From CAZIZT01 sp964544085 (GTDB taxonomy: Bacteria > Campylobacterota_A > Desulfurellia > Desulfurellales > Hippeaceae), in assembly GCA_964544085.1 (NCBI GenBank), contig CAZIZT010000027.1, positions 1-64,000 of the forward strand: 64,000 bases of DNA. Reading direction: 5' to 3'. Made by a program: the position numbers and the translations under genes. Of this stretch, positions 44,130 to 51,201 are shown piece after piece. Within the stretch, counting starts at the first letter, position 1; the number at the start of each line of letters is the position of its first letter. The notes under the pieces are model-generated. The model had not been told where the DNA came from. It did not search any database and saw only the letters and a list, made by a program, of their open reading frames with translations.

Positions 44130-45455
44130 TCACTTTATTGTCACAGACGGCAGCCACGTGATGAGCTGCGGGAAGATGATACACAGGGCAAGCCCGATCA
44201 TCTGAAGGATCACAAACGGTATAATACCCTTGTAGATGTGGACAAGCGTCATACCCGGGGGTGCCACACCCCTTAGGTAGAAGAGTGCATACCCAAACGG
44301 GGGTGTCAGAAACGACATCTGCAGGTTAATGGATACAAGCATGGCAAAGAACAAAGGATCAAAACCCAGCTTGTTTACTGCAATTGGTGTAAATATCGGT
44401 ACGCACAGGAGAAGAATACCGAGCCAATCTACAAACATACCCAGTATGAACAGGATGAACATCATCATGGCAAGGATGACCCACTTGTTGGAGCTGATGG
44501 CAAAAAGAAGACTTGTGAAGGCTTCACCGCCGCCGATACCCATAAAAATGGATGTGAAGAAATTGGCTCCGACAAATATCAACATGACCATGCTTGTTAT
44601 CTTTACTGTTCCATAGCCTGCATCGAGTAGCATTCTAAGGTTAACTTTCTTGTTGAAGGCTGCTATCAGCAGGGCACCAGCACTGCCAAGACCGGCAGCT
44701 TCGGTTGGTGTTGCCACGCCGGCAACGATACTGCCCAGCACGGCAAATATAAGAAACAGAGGAGGAACCATGCTTTTGACTATCATTTCAAGCTTCTGTT
44801 TGGTTGAATAGACACGCTCTTCTTTTGGTATGGCTGGTCCTGCATTTTTGTTTATAAAGTTGCAGTAAACAAAGGTATAGATTAGGTATAGGGTGGAAAG
44901 CAGCAAGCCCGGAATGAAAGCTGCCATGAAGAGTTTGCCCACAGACATGTCGATCAATCCACCATAGACAACAAGCATGATTGAAGGCGGAATGAGAATC
45001 CCGAGCGTGCCCCCAGCTGTGATGACACCTGCGGTCAGCTCCTTCTGGTAGCCCCTTTTTAGCATTGCCGGTGCAGCAAGTAAGCCCATAGCGACAACGC
45101 TTGCACCAATTATGCCTGTAGTAGCAGCAAGGACTGTAGATACGACTATTGTTGCCATAGCCAAGCCGCCTCTCACAGGACCAAACACCACGTACATAGC
45201 GTCATAGAGCTTATCAGCTATGCCGGATTTATCCAGGAATTGAGCCATGAGTATGAACAGCGGTATGGCGACAAGCACGTAGTTTGTCATCAGGCCATAG
45301 GTTTTGTTTGCAAAAATGAACAGGGCTCCCGGACCGTAGGCAATCATCCCAAATATTGCCGCCAGACCACCAAGTGTGATACCAAGTGGATAACCAAGAA
45401 ATACGGCAATCAGCAGGGATATAAACATCGCAAAGGAGAGTATGTCTGCACTCAT
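44130..45455 (-). CDS. TRAP transporter large permease (DctM)
   Basis: 441 aa, about 12 membrane segments. DctM family signs: SFLIAVFLGYPLGITLG-like N-terminus (here LIAVFLGYPLGITLGG), IPLFILMAQFLDKSG, GTLGILIPPSIMLVVYG and FVDWLGILLLCVPIF. Sodium-coupled uptake with the binding protein and DctQ encoded upstream; starts in a 4-bp overlap with dctQ. Confidence 0.93.
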   Translation of the reverse strand: MSADILSFAMFISLLIAVFLGYPLGITLGGLAAIFGMIAYGPGALFIFANKTYGLMTNYVLVAIPLFILMAQFLDKSGIADKLYDAMYVVFGPVRGGLAMATIVVSTVLAATTGIIGASVVAMGLLAAPAMLKRGYQKELTAGVITAGGTLGILIPPSIMLVVYGGLIDMSVGKLFMAAFIPGLLLSTLYLIYTFVYCNFINKNAGPAIPKEERVYSTKQKLEMIVKSMVPPLFLIFAVLGSIVAGVATPTEAAGLGSAGALLIAAFNKKVNLRMLLDAGYGTVKITSMVMLIFVGANFFTSIFMGIGGGEAFTSLLFAISSNKWVILAMMMFILFILGMFVDWLGILLLCVPIFTPIAVNKLGFDPLFFAMLVSINLQMSFLTPPFGYALFYLRGVAPPGMTLVHIYKGIIPFVILQMIGLALCIIFPQLITWLPSVTIK

Positions 45456-45958
45456 ATTTCCTGACCCTTTCCTTTAGTGTAGATGGATTTTATCAGTTCA
45501 GCTATAGCCTGAAGCACAAGCATAGCGAAGGATATGGGCATCAGCGTTTTGAATGGGTAAATTGGAGGTGCCCATGTTGATTGGCTATGTTCAAGTATTT
45601 GCCATGATTGTATGGTGAAGATTGTTGTGGATTTTAGGGACACGTACGCAAACGGGATAAGAAATAGTACAAAGCCGAGAATATCCAGCGCAAGCTGAAC
45701 CTTTGGTCCTACTGCTGCGTAAATAACATCGATAGTAACATGCATTTTGTGTTTTAGTGTGTAACCCAAACCCAGAAGAAACATGGCTGCATATGACATG
45801 TAGCTGGCTTCAAAGTTCCAGATGAACGGGTGGTTTAACACCTTTCTAAAGAACACACCGACCACAACAATGATAAAGAGGAGGTAGCCTAATAGGCTGG
45901 CTACCCTCCCGAACCACTCGTTTACCGTATCTATGACCTTAACAAATTTCAGCAGCAT
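45452..45958 (-). CDS. TRAP transporter small permease (DctQ)
   Basis: 168 aa, four membrane helices. NEWFGRVASLLGYLL at the N-terminus, W-N-F-E in the second segment and GYTLKHKMHVTIDVIY are typical of DctQ. Forms the membrane complex with DctM. Confidence 0.9.
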   Translation of the reverse strand: MLLKFVKVIDTVNEWFGRVASLLGYLLFIIVVVGVFFRKVLNHPFIWNFEASYMSYAAMFLLGLGYTLKHKMHVTIDVIYAAVGPKVQLALDILGFVLFLIPFAYVSLKSTTIFTIQSWQILEHSQSTWAPPIYPFKTLMPISFAMLVLQAIAELIKSIYTKGKGQEI

Positions 45959-45974
45959 GGCTCTTCTTCAACCC

Positions 45975-47078
45975 TTATTCGTAATGGTATCCGTGTATAT
46001 ACATCTCGTATGGATAGCACGAAACGCCGCTTCTTAGGACCTTCCAGCTTGCGTAGTGTTTAATAAAGTTGTCCTGCGATTCAAGCACCTTGTTTAAGAA
46101 TTTGTGTTTGCTTCTCAGACCATCGATGTATTCTTTTGTTGTTTTTCTGAGTTTGTTCAGTGAGTCGTCAGTAAGTTTGTTGAATTTGACGCCATCCTTT
46201 TTGTATTTCTCAATGTAGATTCCGTTGTAAAATTCGCTTCTTGTCATATCCCATAGCTGCGTGTCAACAGATGCAATATAGAGCACTTTCTTCAATCTAT
46301 CGGGCAATTTATCGTATGCTTTCTTGTTAACATCAAACATCAACTGAACAGCTGTCTGATGCCAGCCGGGTACCATGATGTTCTTGGCTATCTCCTGGAA
46401 TCCCATTGGATAGGTAATGTACGGTGTGGAGAACTCTGCTGAGTCTATCACGCCCCTTTCGAGGGCAAGGTAGATTTCTCCGCCTGGAAGGGGAACAACA
46501 GAGACTCCCATGTTTTTGAGAATATCTGCAGCCCAACCCACGGTTCTTACTTTCATGCCCTTTAACTGCTCTATGTGCGTGATGGGTTTTTTGGTGAAGA
46601 AACCCATCTCCTGTCCGGAATTACCACCCATTAGCGGAATAACTCCGTACTGACCGTAGAGCTCTCTTGCAAGCTTCAATCCGCCACCCTGCATTAACCA
46701 GATAGAGTATTCCACATCGTTCATGCCAAACGGTACAGAACCAAATGCGACGAAAGCCTGGTTCTTGCCCTTCCAGTATCCTGACCAGTCATGGCCCATT
46801 TCAGCTACACCGTTTCTTACGGCATCAAATACCTGGAAAGCAGGGACAATTGAACCTGCTGCATAAACCTTTATCTGGAGTTCTCCGTTTGATAGCTCTT
46901 CGACCTTTTTTGCAAAGTGTAGCACGGTTTGATGCCAGGGAATGCCTGTGGGCCAGGTAGTTATCAGTCTCCATCTGTATGTTTTTTTGGCTATCACCTC
47001 TGGTGCACCAATTGCCGAGATCGCGCCAGCTGCTGCGGTGACTCCAAGCGCTTTCTTAAAGAAGGATCTGCGCTTCAT
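45975..47078 (-). CDS. TRAP transporter substrate-binding protein (DctP), Tat-exported
   Basis: 367 aa. Twin-arginine signal (KRRSFFKKALGVTAAAG). The mature start RWRLITTWPTGIPWHQT and GMKVRTVGWAADILKNMG resemble the 2-oxo-acid-binding TakP/YiaO branch. With the dehydrogenases that follow, the ligand is probably lactate, glycolate or a 2-oxo acid. First gene of the operon; GGGAGG lies before the ATG. Confidence 0.9.
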   Translation of the reverse strand: MKRRSFFKKALGVTAAAGAISAIGAPEVIAKKTYRWRLITTWPTGIPWHQTVLHFAKKVEELSNGELQIKVYAAGSIVPAFQVFDAVRNGVAEMGHDWSGYWKGKNQAFVAFGSVPFGMNDVEYSIWLMQGGGLKLARELYGQYGVIPLMGGNSGQEMGFFTKKPITHIEQLKGMKVRTVGWAADILKNMGVSVVPLPGGEIYLALERGVIDSAEFSTPYITYPMGFQEIAKNIMVPGWHQTAVQLMFDVNKKAYDKLPDRLKKVLYIASVDTQLWDMTRSEFYNGIYIEKYKKDGVKFNKLTDDSLNKLRKTTKEYIDGLRSKHKFLNKVLESQDNFIKHYASWKVLRSGVSCYPYEMYIHGYHYE

Positions 47079-47175
47079 CTTAAACCTCCCTTGGTTAAGA
47101 TTCTAAAAATTACTCAACAAATTAATTAACAACCCCCTATCTCCGCAAATCGTTGATGTGACACCACTCAGGTGT

Positions 47176-47189
47176 AATTGGTATGACCA
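47176..47189. promoter_or_regulatory. PdhR/FadR-family operator in front of the TRAP-lut operon
   Basis: AATTGGT-ATG-ACCA holds a perfect TGGT-N3-ACCA palindrome, the pattern bound by PdhR-type regulators. It lies from about +4 to +17 relative to the predicted start of the minus-strand operon, and the adjacent divergent gene encodes a FadR-subfamily regulator. Binding there should block transcription. Confidence 0.65.
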
Positions 47190-47199
47190 CCCTACCAAA

Positions 47200-47228
47200 A
47201 GCATACATTAATTTTTTTCTATTGTCAA
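47200..47228 (-). promoter_or_regulatory. Promoter of the TRAP-lactate operon
   Basis: Minus strand TTGACA (47228-47223), 17-bp spacer, TATGCT (47205-47200). Consensus -35 and spacing. The leader is about 115 nt. Confidence 0.8.
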
Positions 47229-47274
47229 GATATTTTAGGGTATGCTTAACAGCCTGCTTGCCCGGGTGAAAAAA

Positions 47275-47303
47275 TGTTGATTTCTTTAGATATTTTTTAT
47301 ACA
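47275..47303 (+). promoter_or_regulatory. Promoter of the FadR-type regulator gene (leaderless type)
   Basis: -10 TATACA (47298-47303) with TGTTGA at 47275-47280 (17-bp spacer) as a weak -35. The ATG at 47312 follows after 8 nt with no usable Shine-Dalgarno. Confidence 0.5.
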
Positions 47304-47311
47304 TTGGAAGC

Positions 47312-48040
47312 ATGTTTAGAGCTATTAAGCCCAAGCGAATTGCCGACTATATCGTTGAGCAGATAGAGAATTCCATAAAACGAGGGGAGCTTTTACCCAA
47401 CAGCAAACTGCCTTCCGAAAGGGAGCTTGCTCGTATATTTGAGGTCAGCCGATCATCTGTCAGGGAAGCCCTGAATATACTCCAGGCCAAGGGTTTAATA
47501 GTGAGTACACAGGGTGAAGGTACGTTTGTCAGACCATTTACCGATCATATACTTGATGTTGATCTCAAAACGTTTATCAAAGATGACCCTGCACTGATCT
47601 GGGACCTTGTTGAAATACGGAAGAATATAGAGCTGTGGGCAGTGAGGAAAGCTGCTGAAGTGGCAGACGAAGCCGATCTTGAGATGCTTAAAGATGCTTT
47701 TAAGGAACTTTATGAGGATTTTATACATAAAAGAAACGATGAGCAGAGTGATGCTGAGTTTCACTTCAGCATCATTAGGGCAACCAAGAATACCGTTTTG
47801 ATGCACATGATGAGCTCCATATTCAAGTTGCTTAAAGAGGCAACCAATATGGGCCGACACTACCAGTTTGAGGTGAGAGGCCTTTCACGTGAGGGTTTGT
47901 TGAATGAGCACAGGGCGGTTTTTGAGGCAATAATGGAGCGTGATCCGGAGCTTGCTTACGAGAAGATGAAAAAGCATCTGAGCTATATTGATGAGAATTT
48001 CAAGCGCTACCTGTACGAGCGCTATAACAGGGGTCAGTAG
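47312..48040 (+). CDS. GntR/FadR-subfamily regulator (FCD domain; PdhR/LldR-like)
   Basis: 242 aa. N-terminal GntR winged helix (ADYIVEQIENSIKRGELLPN; LPSERELARIFEVSRSSVREAL, seen as SERELA..F.VSRSSVREAL) and a C-terminal all-helical FCD ligand domain with metal-binding histidines (DAEFHFSI; NEHRAVFEAI; MKKHL). Divergent from the TRAP-lactate operon, which it probably represses until lactate, pyruvate or a related acid binds. Converges on purL with a 7-bp overlap. Confidence 0.88.
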   Translation: MFRAIKPKRIADYIVEQIENSIKRGELLPNSKLPSERELARIFEVSRSSVREALNILQAKGLIVSTQGEGTFVRPFTDHILDVDLKTFIKDDPALIWDLVEIRKNIELWAVRKAAEVADEADLEMLKDAFKELYEDFIHKRNDEQSDAEFHFSIIRATKNTVLMHMMSSIFKLLKEATNMGRHYQFEVRGLSREGLLNEHRAVFEAIMERDPELAYEKMKKHLSYIDENFKRYLYERYNRGQ

Positions 48041-50220
48041 AAAAGCTCTTTAAAGAAACGTTTGTGGTAGTCGGCAAGCTTCTCTATCTCAAGGTCCACA
48101 ACTCCATTTATTTTCAACGTACTTCCGTGTGATAAGCCTATTTTTTGCACATCTACATCGTGGCTTCTGCACAACTCAACGAGTCTATTTTCATTTGAGC
48201 TCTGCAGCAGGATAACACCCTGGGTTTCACTGAACAGATAGGCATCGGCTCTGACCTCAATTGGTAATTCCACAACAGCACCTACACCACCCTTTATGCA
48301 CATTTCTGCCAGAGCAACGGCGATACCGCCTTCTGATACATCGTGAGCCGAAAGCACGATGTTCTCATCTACCGCTTTTATCATCACAGCTGCGAGTTTT
48401 TCATGAAACTGCTGATTCACATCTGGTAACCTTCCTGCTTTGATGGAATGTATCCACTTAAAGTAAGCGCTTCCTCCAAGCTCATAGGACTTGATCTGGC
48501 CAAGCATATAGATGGGCATACCACCAACCAGCGCTATAGGTGGTGCATTATGTGGCTTATCGATGATACCCACCATTCCTATCGTTGGTGTGGGAAGGAT
48601 GTTCTTTCCGGCTGTCTCGTTGTAGAAGCTAACGTTTCCACTAACAACAGGCACATTCATCTTTCTGCATATCTCTGCCAGTCCTTCTGTTGCCTCTTTG
48701 AATTGCCACATTATTTCCGGATTTTCAGGGTTTCCAAAGTTTAGACAATCCGTCAGTGCTATAGGTTTGGCCCCAACGGTGATAAGATTTCTGTATGCCT
48801 CAATGAAGGATAGTTTGCTACCCTTCGACGGGTTTATGTAAACATAAAGCGGATTAACATCTGCAGTCAGGGCAATGCCAGTGCCGGTGGGTTTTATTCT
48901 CAGGACGGCAGCATCGGCTTCACCGCAGTCGCGCAGGGTGTTTGTCTGGACCGTGGAGTCGTACTGCTCATAGAGCGGTGATTTGTCGGCTATGTCTGGC
49001 GACGAAATGAGCCTCAACAGTACATCATTGTAATCGTCAGGCTCTTCTATGCTACTGAGATTCACATTCTCGATTTCGTTAATGTATGATGGTTTTTCAG
49101 CTTTTCGATTGTAGACTGGTGCTTCTTCAACCATTACACCCACATCGATTTTAGCTACTGTTTTTCCGTTGTGGACAAGCTCGACAACCTTCTCTTCGAT
49201 AACCTCACCAATAACCTCTGCATCCAGCCCCCATTTTTCGAAGATTTTCCTAACAAGCCCCTCCTTTCCTTTCTTTGCCACTATCAGCATGCGTTCCTGG
49301 CTTTCAGAGAGCATTATTTGCTCCGGTGTAAGGGGTTGTCTTGTGGGCACCCTATCCAGATATAGCCTTATGCCCATGCCTGCTCTTTGAGCCATTTCGA
49401 AACTGCTTGATGTTAGGCCCGCTGCTCCCATGTCCTGAATGCCCTCGATTGCGTCATGCTCCATCAACTCAAGGCACGCTTCAAGCAGTAGTTTTTCGGT
49501 AAACGGATCCCCAACCTGCACACTTGGCCTTTCCTTTTCGAACTCTTCGTCAAATGCAGCTGATGCCATTGTCGCACCCCTTATACCGTCTGCTCCGGTT
49601 TTGGATCCTACATAGATGACGGGATTACCAGCCCCACTTGCTTTAGCGAGGAAGATTTTGTCCTTTTTACCCAGACCGAGACAGAAGGCGTTGACGAGAT
49701 TGTTGTAGTTGTAAGACTCATCGAACCCTGTCTGTCCCCCAACGGTGGGTACTCCGACGCAGTTGCCGTAATCACCTATACCGCGCACAACTCCGTCAAC
49801 GAGGTATCGAGTCCTTTCCGCATCTGGGTGACCAAAGAAAAGAACATCCATGTTGGCTATAGGTCGTGCACCCATTGTAAATATATCCCTCATTATGCCG
49901 CCAACCCCTGTAGCAGCTCCCTGATAGGGTTCGATAAAGGAGGGATGATTGTGGGACTCCATTTTGAAGATTGCCACGTAACCCCCACCTATATCCACAA
50001 CACCGGCATTTTCACCCGGTCCTATAACAACATGCTTTCCTTTGGTGGGGAACTTCTTCAGGTGTATCTTTGAGGACTTATAGCTGCAGTGCTCAGACCA
50101 CATGGCGCCGGCGATTGCAACTTCTATCTCAGTGGGCTCTCTGTTGAGTTTGCTTTTCAATAGTTCATACTCTTCCTGTGTTAAACCTGCCCGTTTGAGT
50201 AGCTGTTCATCAATACTCAT
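48034..50220 (-). CDS. purL: Phosphoribosylformylglycinamidine synthase subunit II
   Basis: 728 aa, the size of the small PurL that works with PurS and PurQ. MWSEHCSYKSSK and GPGENAGVVDIG near the N-terminus, ESHNHPSFIEPYQGAATGVGG shown by its SHNHPS core, ALTDCLNFGNPENPE and SGNVSFYNE. ATP- and glutamine-dependent step of purine synthesis. purS and purQ are not in the window. Starts within the 3' end of prmA. Confidence 0.97.
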   Translation of the reverse strand: MSIDEQLLKRAGLTQEEYELLKSKLNREPTEIEVAIAGAMWSEHCSYKSSKIHLKKFPTKGKHVVIGPGENAGVVDIGGGYVAIFKMESHNHPSFIEPYQGAATGVGGIMRDIFTMGARPIANMDVLFFGHPDAERTRYLVDGVVRGIGDYGNCVGVPTVGGQTGFDESYNYNNLVNAFCLGLGKKDKIFLAKASGAGNPVIYVGSKTGADGIRGATMASAAFDEEFEKERPSVQVGDPFTEKLLLEACLELMEHDAIEGIQDMGAAGLTSSSFEMAQRAGMGIRLYLDRVPTRQPLTPEQIMLSESQERMLIVAKKGKEGLVRKIFEKWGLDAEVIGEVIEEKVVELVHNGKTVAKIDVGVMVEEAPVYNRKAEKPSYINEIENVNLSSIEEPDDYNDVLLRLISSPDIADKSPLYEQYDSTVQTNTLRDCGEADAAVLRIKPTGTGIALTADVNPLYVYINPSKGSKLSFIEAYRNLITVGAKPIALTDCLNFGNPENPEIMWQFKEATEGLAEICRKMNVPVVSGNVSFYNETAGKNILPTPTIGMVGIIDKPHNAPPIALVGGMPIYMLGQIKSYELGGSAYFKWIHSIKAGRLPDVNQQFHEKLAAVMIKAVDENIVLSAHDVSEGGIAVALAEMCIKGGVGAVVELPIEVRADAYLFSETQGVILLQSSNENRLVELCRSHDVDVQKIGLSHGSTLKINGVVDLEIEKLADYHKRFFKELFY

Positions 50221-50815
50221 CCTGTCTCCTTAAAAGCATTGTAGTATACTCTTTGCCGAAAATATTTTTCTCGCAGACGAATCCCAGATTTGAAAACCGA
50301 GATTTAACGGTGAAATTTTCTTCTGGTATAATGCCTGAGAGTATCATGTAACCACCTTTGCGGGTTACTTCCGCCAGCTTTTGAGACATCTTGAGAATGA
50401 TATCATAGAATATGTTTGCAAGCACAATATCGAACTGCTCCTTTAGAAACTCAGGAGAGGATGCCAGGATACAGTTGATATTGTCAGTTTTATTTAAAGC
50501 TGCGTTTTCAATACACTCTTTTACTGCTCTTTCGTTTATGTCGAATGCCACCACATTACTGGCTCCCAGTTTTGAAGCTGCAATTGCCAGTATTCCTGTG
50601 CCTGTGCCTACATCAAGGACGCTTTTGCCCTTGACATTTAGGTTTTCAAGTAGACTAATGCACTCTGCTGTTGTCTCATGTACACCTGTTCCAAAGGCGT
50701 AGCCATGAGTTAGGGTTATCTTAATGCGATCCTCGGAATTGTACCATGGTGGTGCAACAATGAACCTATTGCCGATCTCTATCGTTTTAGCCTCATCCTT
50801 AAAGCGCCAATACAT
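50210..50815 (-). CDS. prmA: Ribosomal protein L11 methyltransferase-like, N-terminally short
   Basis: 201 aa from ATG 50815; an ATG at 50866 is open too, but a promoter lies inside that extension. Class I SAM fold: GYAFGTGVHETTAECISLLE, VLDVGTGTGILAIAASKLGA, NVVAFDINERAVKECIENA, IVLANIFYDIIL with the catalytic N-I motif and GGYMILSGI, all PrmA-like. PrmA is normally ~290 aa; the N-terminal L11-binding domain is missing. It may still methylate L11 or a different protein. 11-bp overlap with purL. Confidence 0.8.
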   Translation of the reverse strand: MYWRFKDEAKTIEIGNRFIVAPPWYNSEDRIKITLTHGYAFGTGVHETTAECISLLENLNVKGKSVLDVGTGTGILAIAASKLGASNVVAFDINERAVKECIENAALNKTDNINCILASSPEFLKEQFDIVLANIFYDIILKMSQKLAEVTRKGGYMILSGIIPEENFTVKSRFSNLGFVCEKNIFGKEYTTMLLRRQDEY

Positions 50816-50824
50816 GGTGGTTGC

Positions 50825-50852
50825 ATTATACAAATTTTTGACTTTCGGTAAA
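50825..50852 (-). promoter_or_regulatory. prmA-purL promoter (leaderless type)
   Basis: Minus strand TTTACC (50852-50847), 16-bp spacer, TATAAT (50830-50825), 9 nt before ATG 50815. No Shine-Dalgarno. This is the evidence for choosing the shorter prmA start. Confidence 0.6.
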
Positions 50853-50969
50853 GCTCCGCTTGTCATAATCGTTATTTTTCATCTGCAAATCCTTTTCGGA
50901 TGGATAAAAATTGCGCTTTTAATCTGACTGTAATCTTTTATTTGTACAATGCCTGCGCTTGAGTTTCTT

Positions 50970-51175
50970 TGCAGCCCGTTTGACCGGTGCTGCAGGGAAA
51001 GGGGGGTTACCATTATCTCTGCGGTTGTGCATAGATGCACATTCAACAAGCCGGGTCGTCTGTACTTATCGCAGAAAGAAAATCATATAAAACTTTACAA
51101 GTGTTGGCTTTTTTAAAGATTGGTTTTGTGGCCATGGGAGGATTTGTCTGTCCATGCAGAAGGCAATGGGTTTTT
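50970..51175 (+). promoter_or_regulatory. Candidate structured leader RNA / attenuator of the TonB-reductase operon
   Basis: The ~385 bp between prmA and the first receptor gene hold no convincing ORF but several pairings: a 9-bp stem with one bulge (50970-50978 with 50985-50994), TGTGCAT-ag-ATGCACA (51026-51041), TCTGCG (51018-51023) with CGCAGA (51070-51075) enclosing it, and a terminator-like CCATGC/GCA-a-TGG hairpin (51152-51169) followed by G and five T (51171-51175). CATGG at 51133-51137 could pair with CCATG at 51152-51156 and prevent the terminator. No known riboswitch class was recognised. The rest of the gap shows nothing clear; the promoter was not located with confidence. Confidence 0.45.
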
Positions 51176-51201
51176 CATAAATACACTTGTGAGGAGGTAG
51201 T

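Noticed and set aside
47161..47175. ACACC-actca-GGTGT palindrome next to the PdhR-like operator
   Set aside because: Short, and does not match the regulator family's consensus; may be chance.
50828..50886. 18-codon ORF starting with ATG-AAA upstream of prmA on the minus strand
   Set aside because: No ribosome site, overlaps the predicted promoter and encodes nothing recognisable.
50941..51100. Cobalamin, TPP or NiCo riboswitch before the TonB receptor
   Set aside because: No B12 box, TPP box or czcD core; the GGTG and GGGAAA pieces are in the wrong order for cobalamin. Reported only as an unclassified structured leader.
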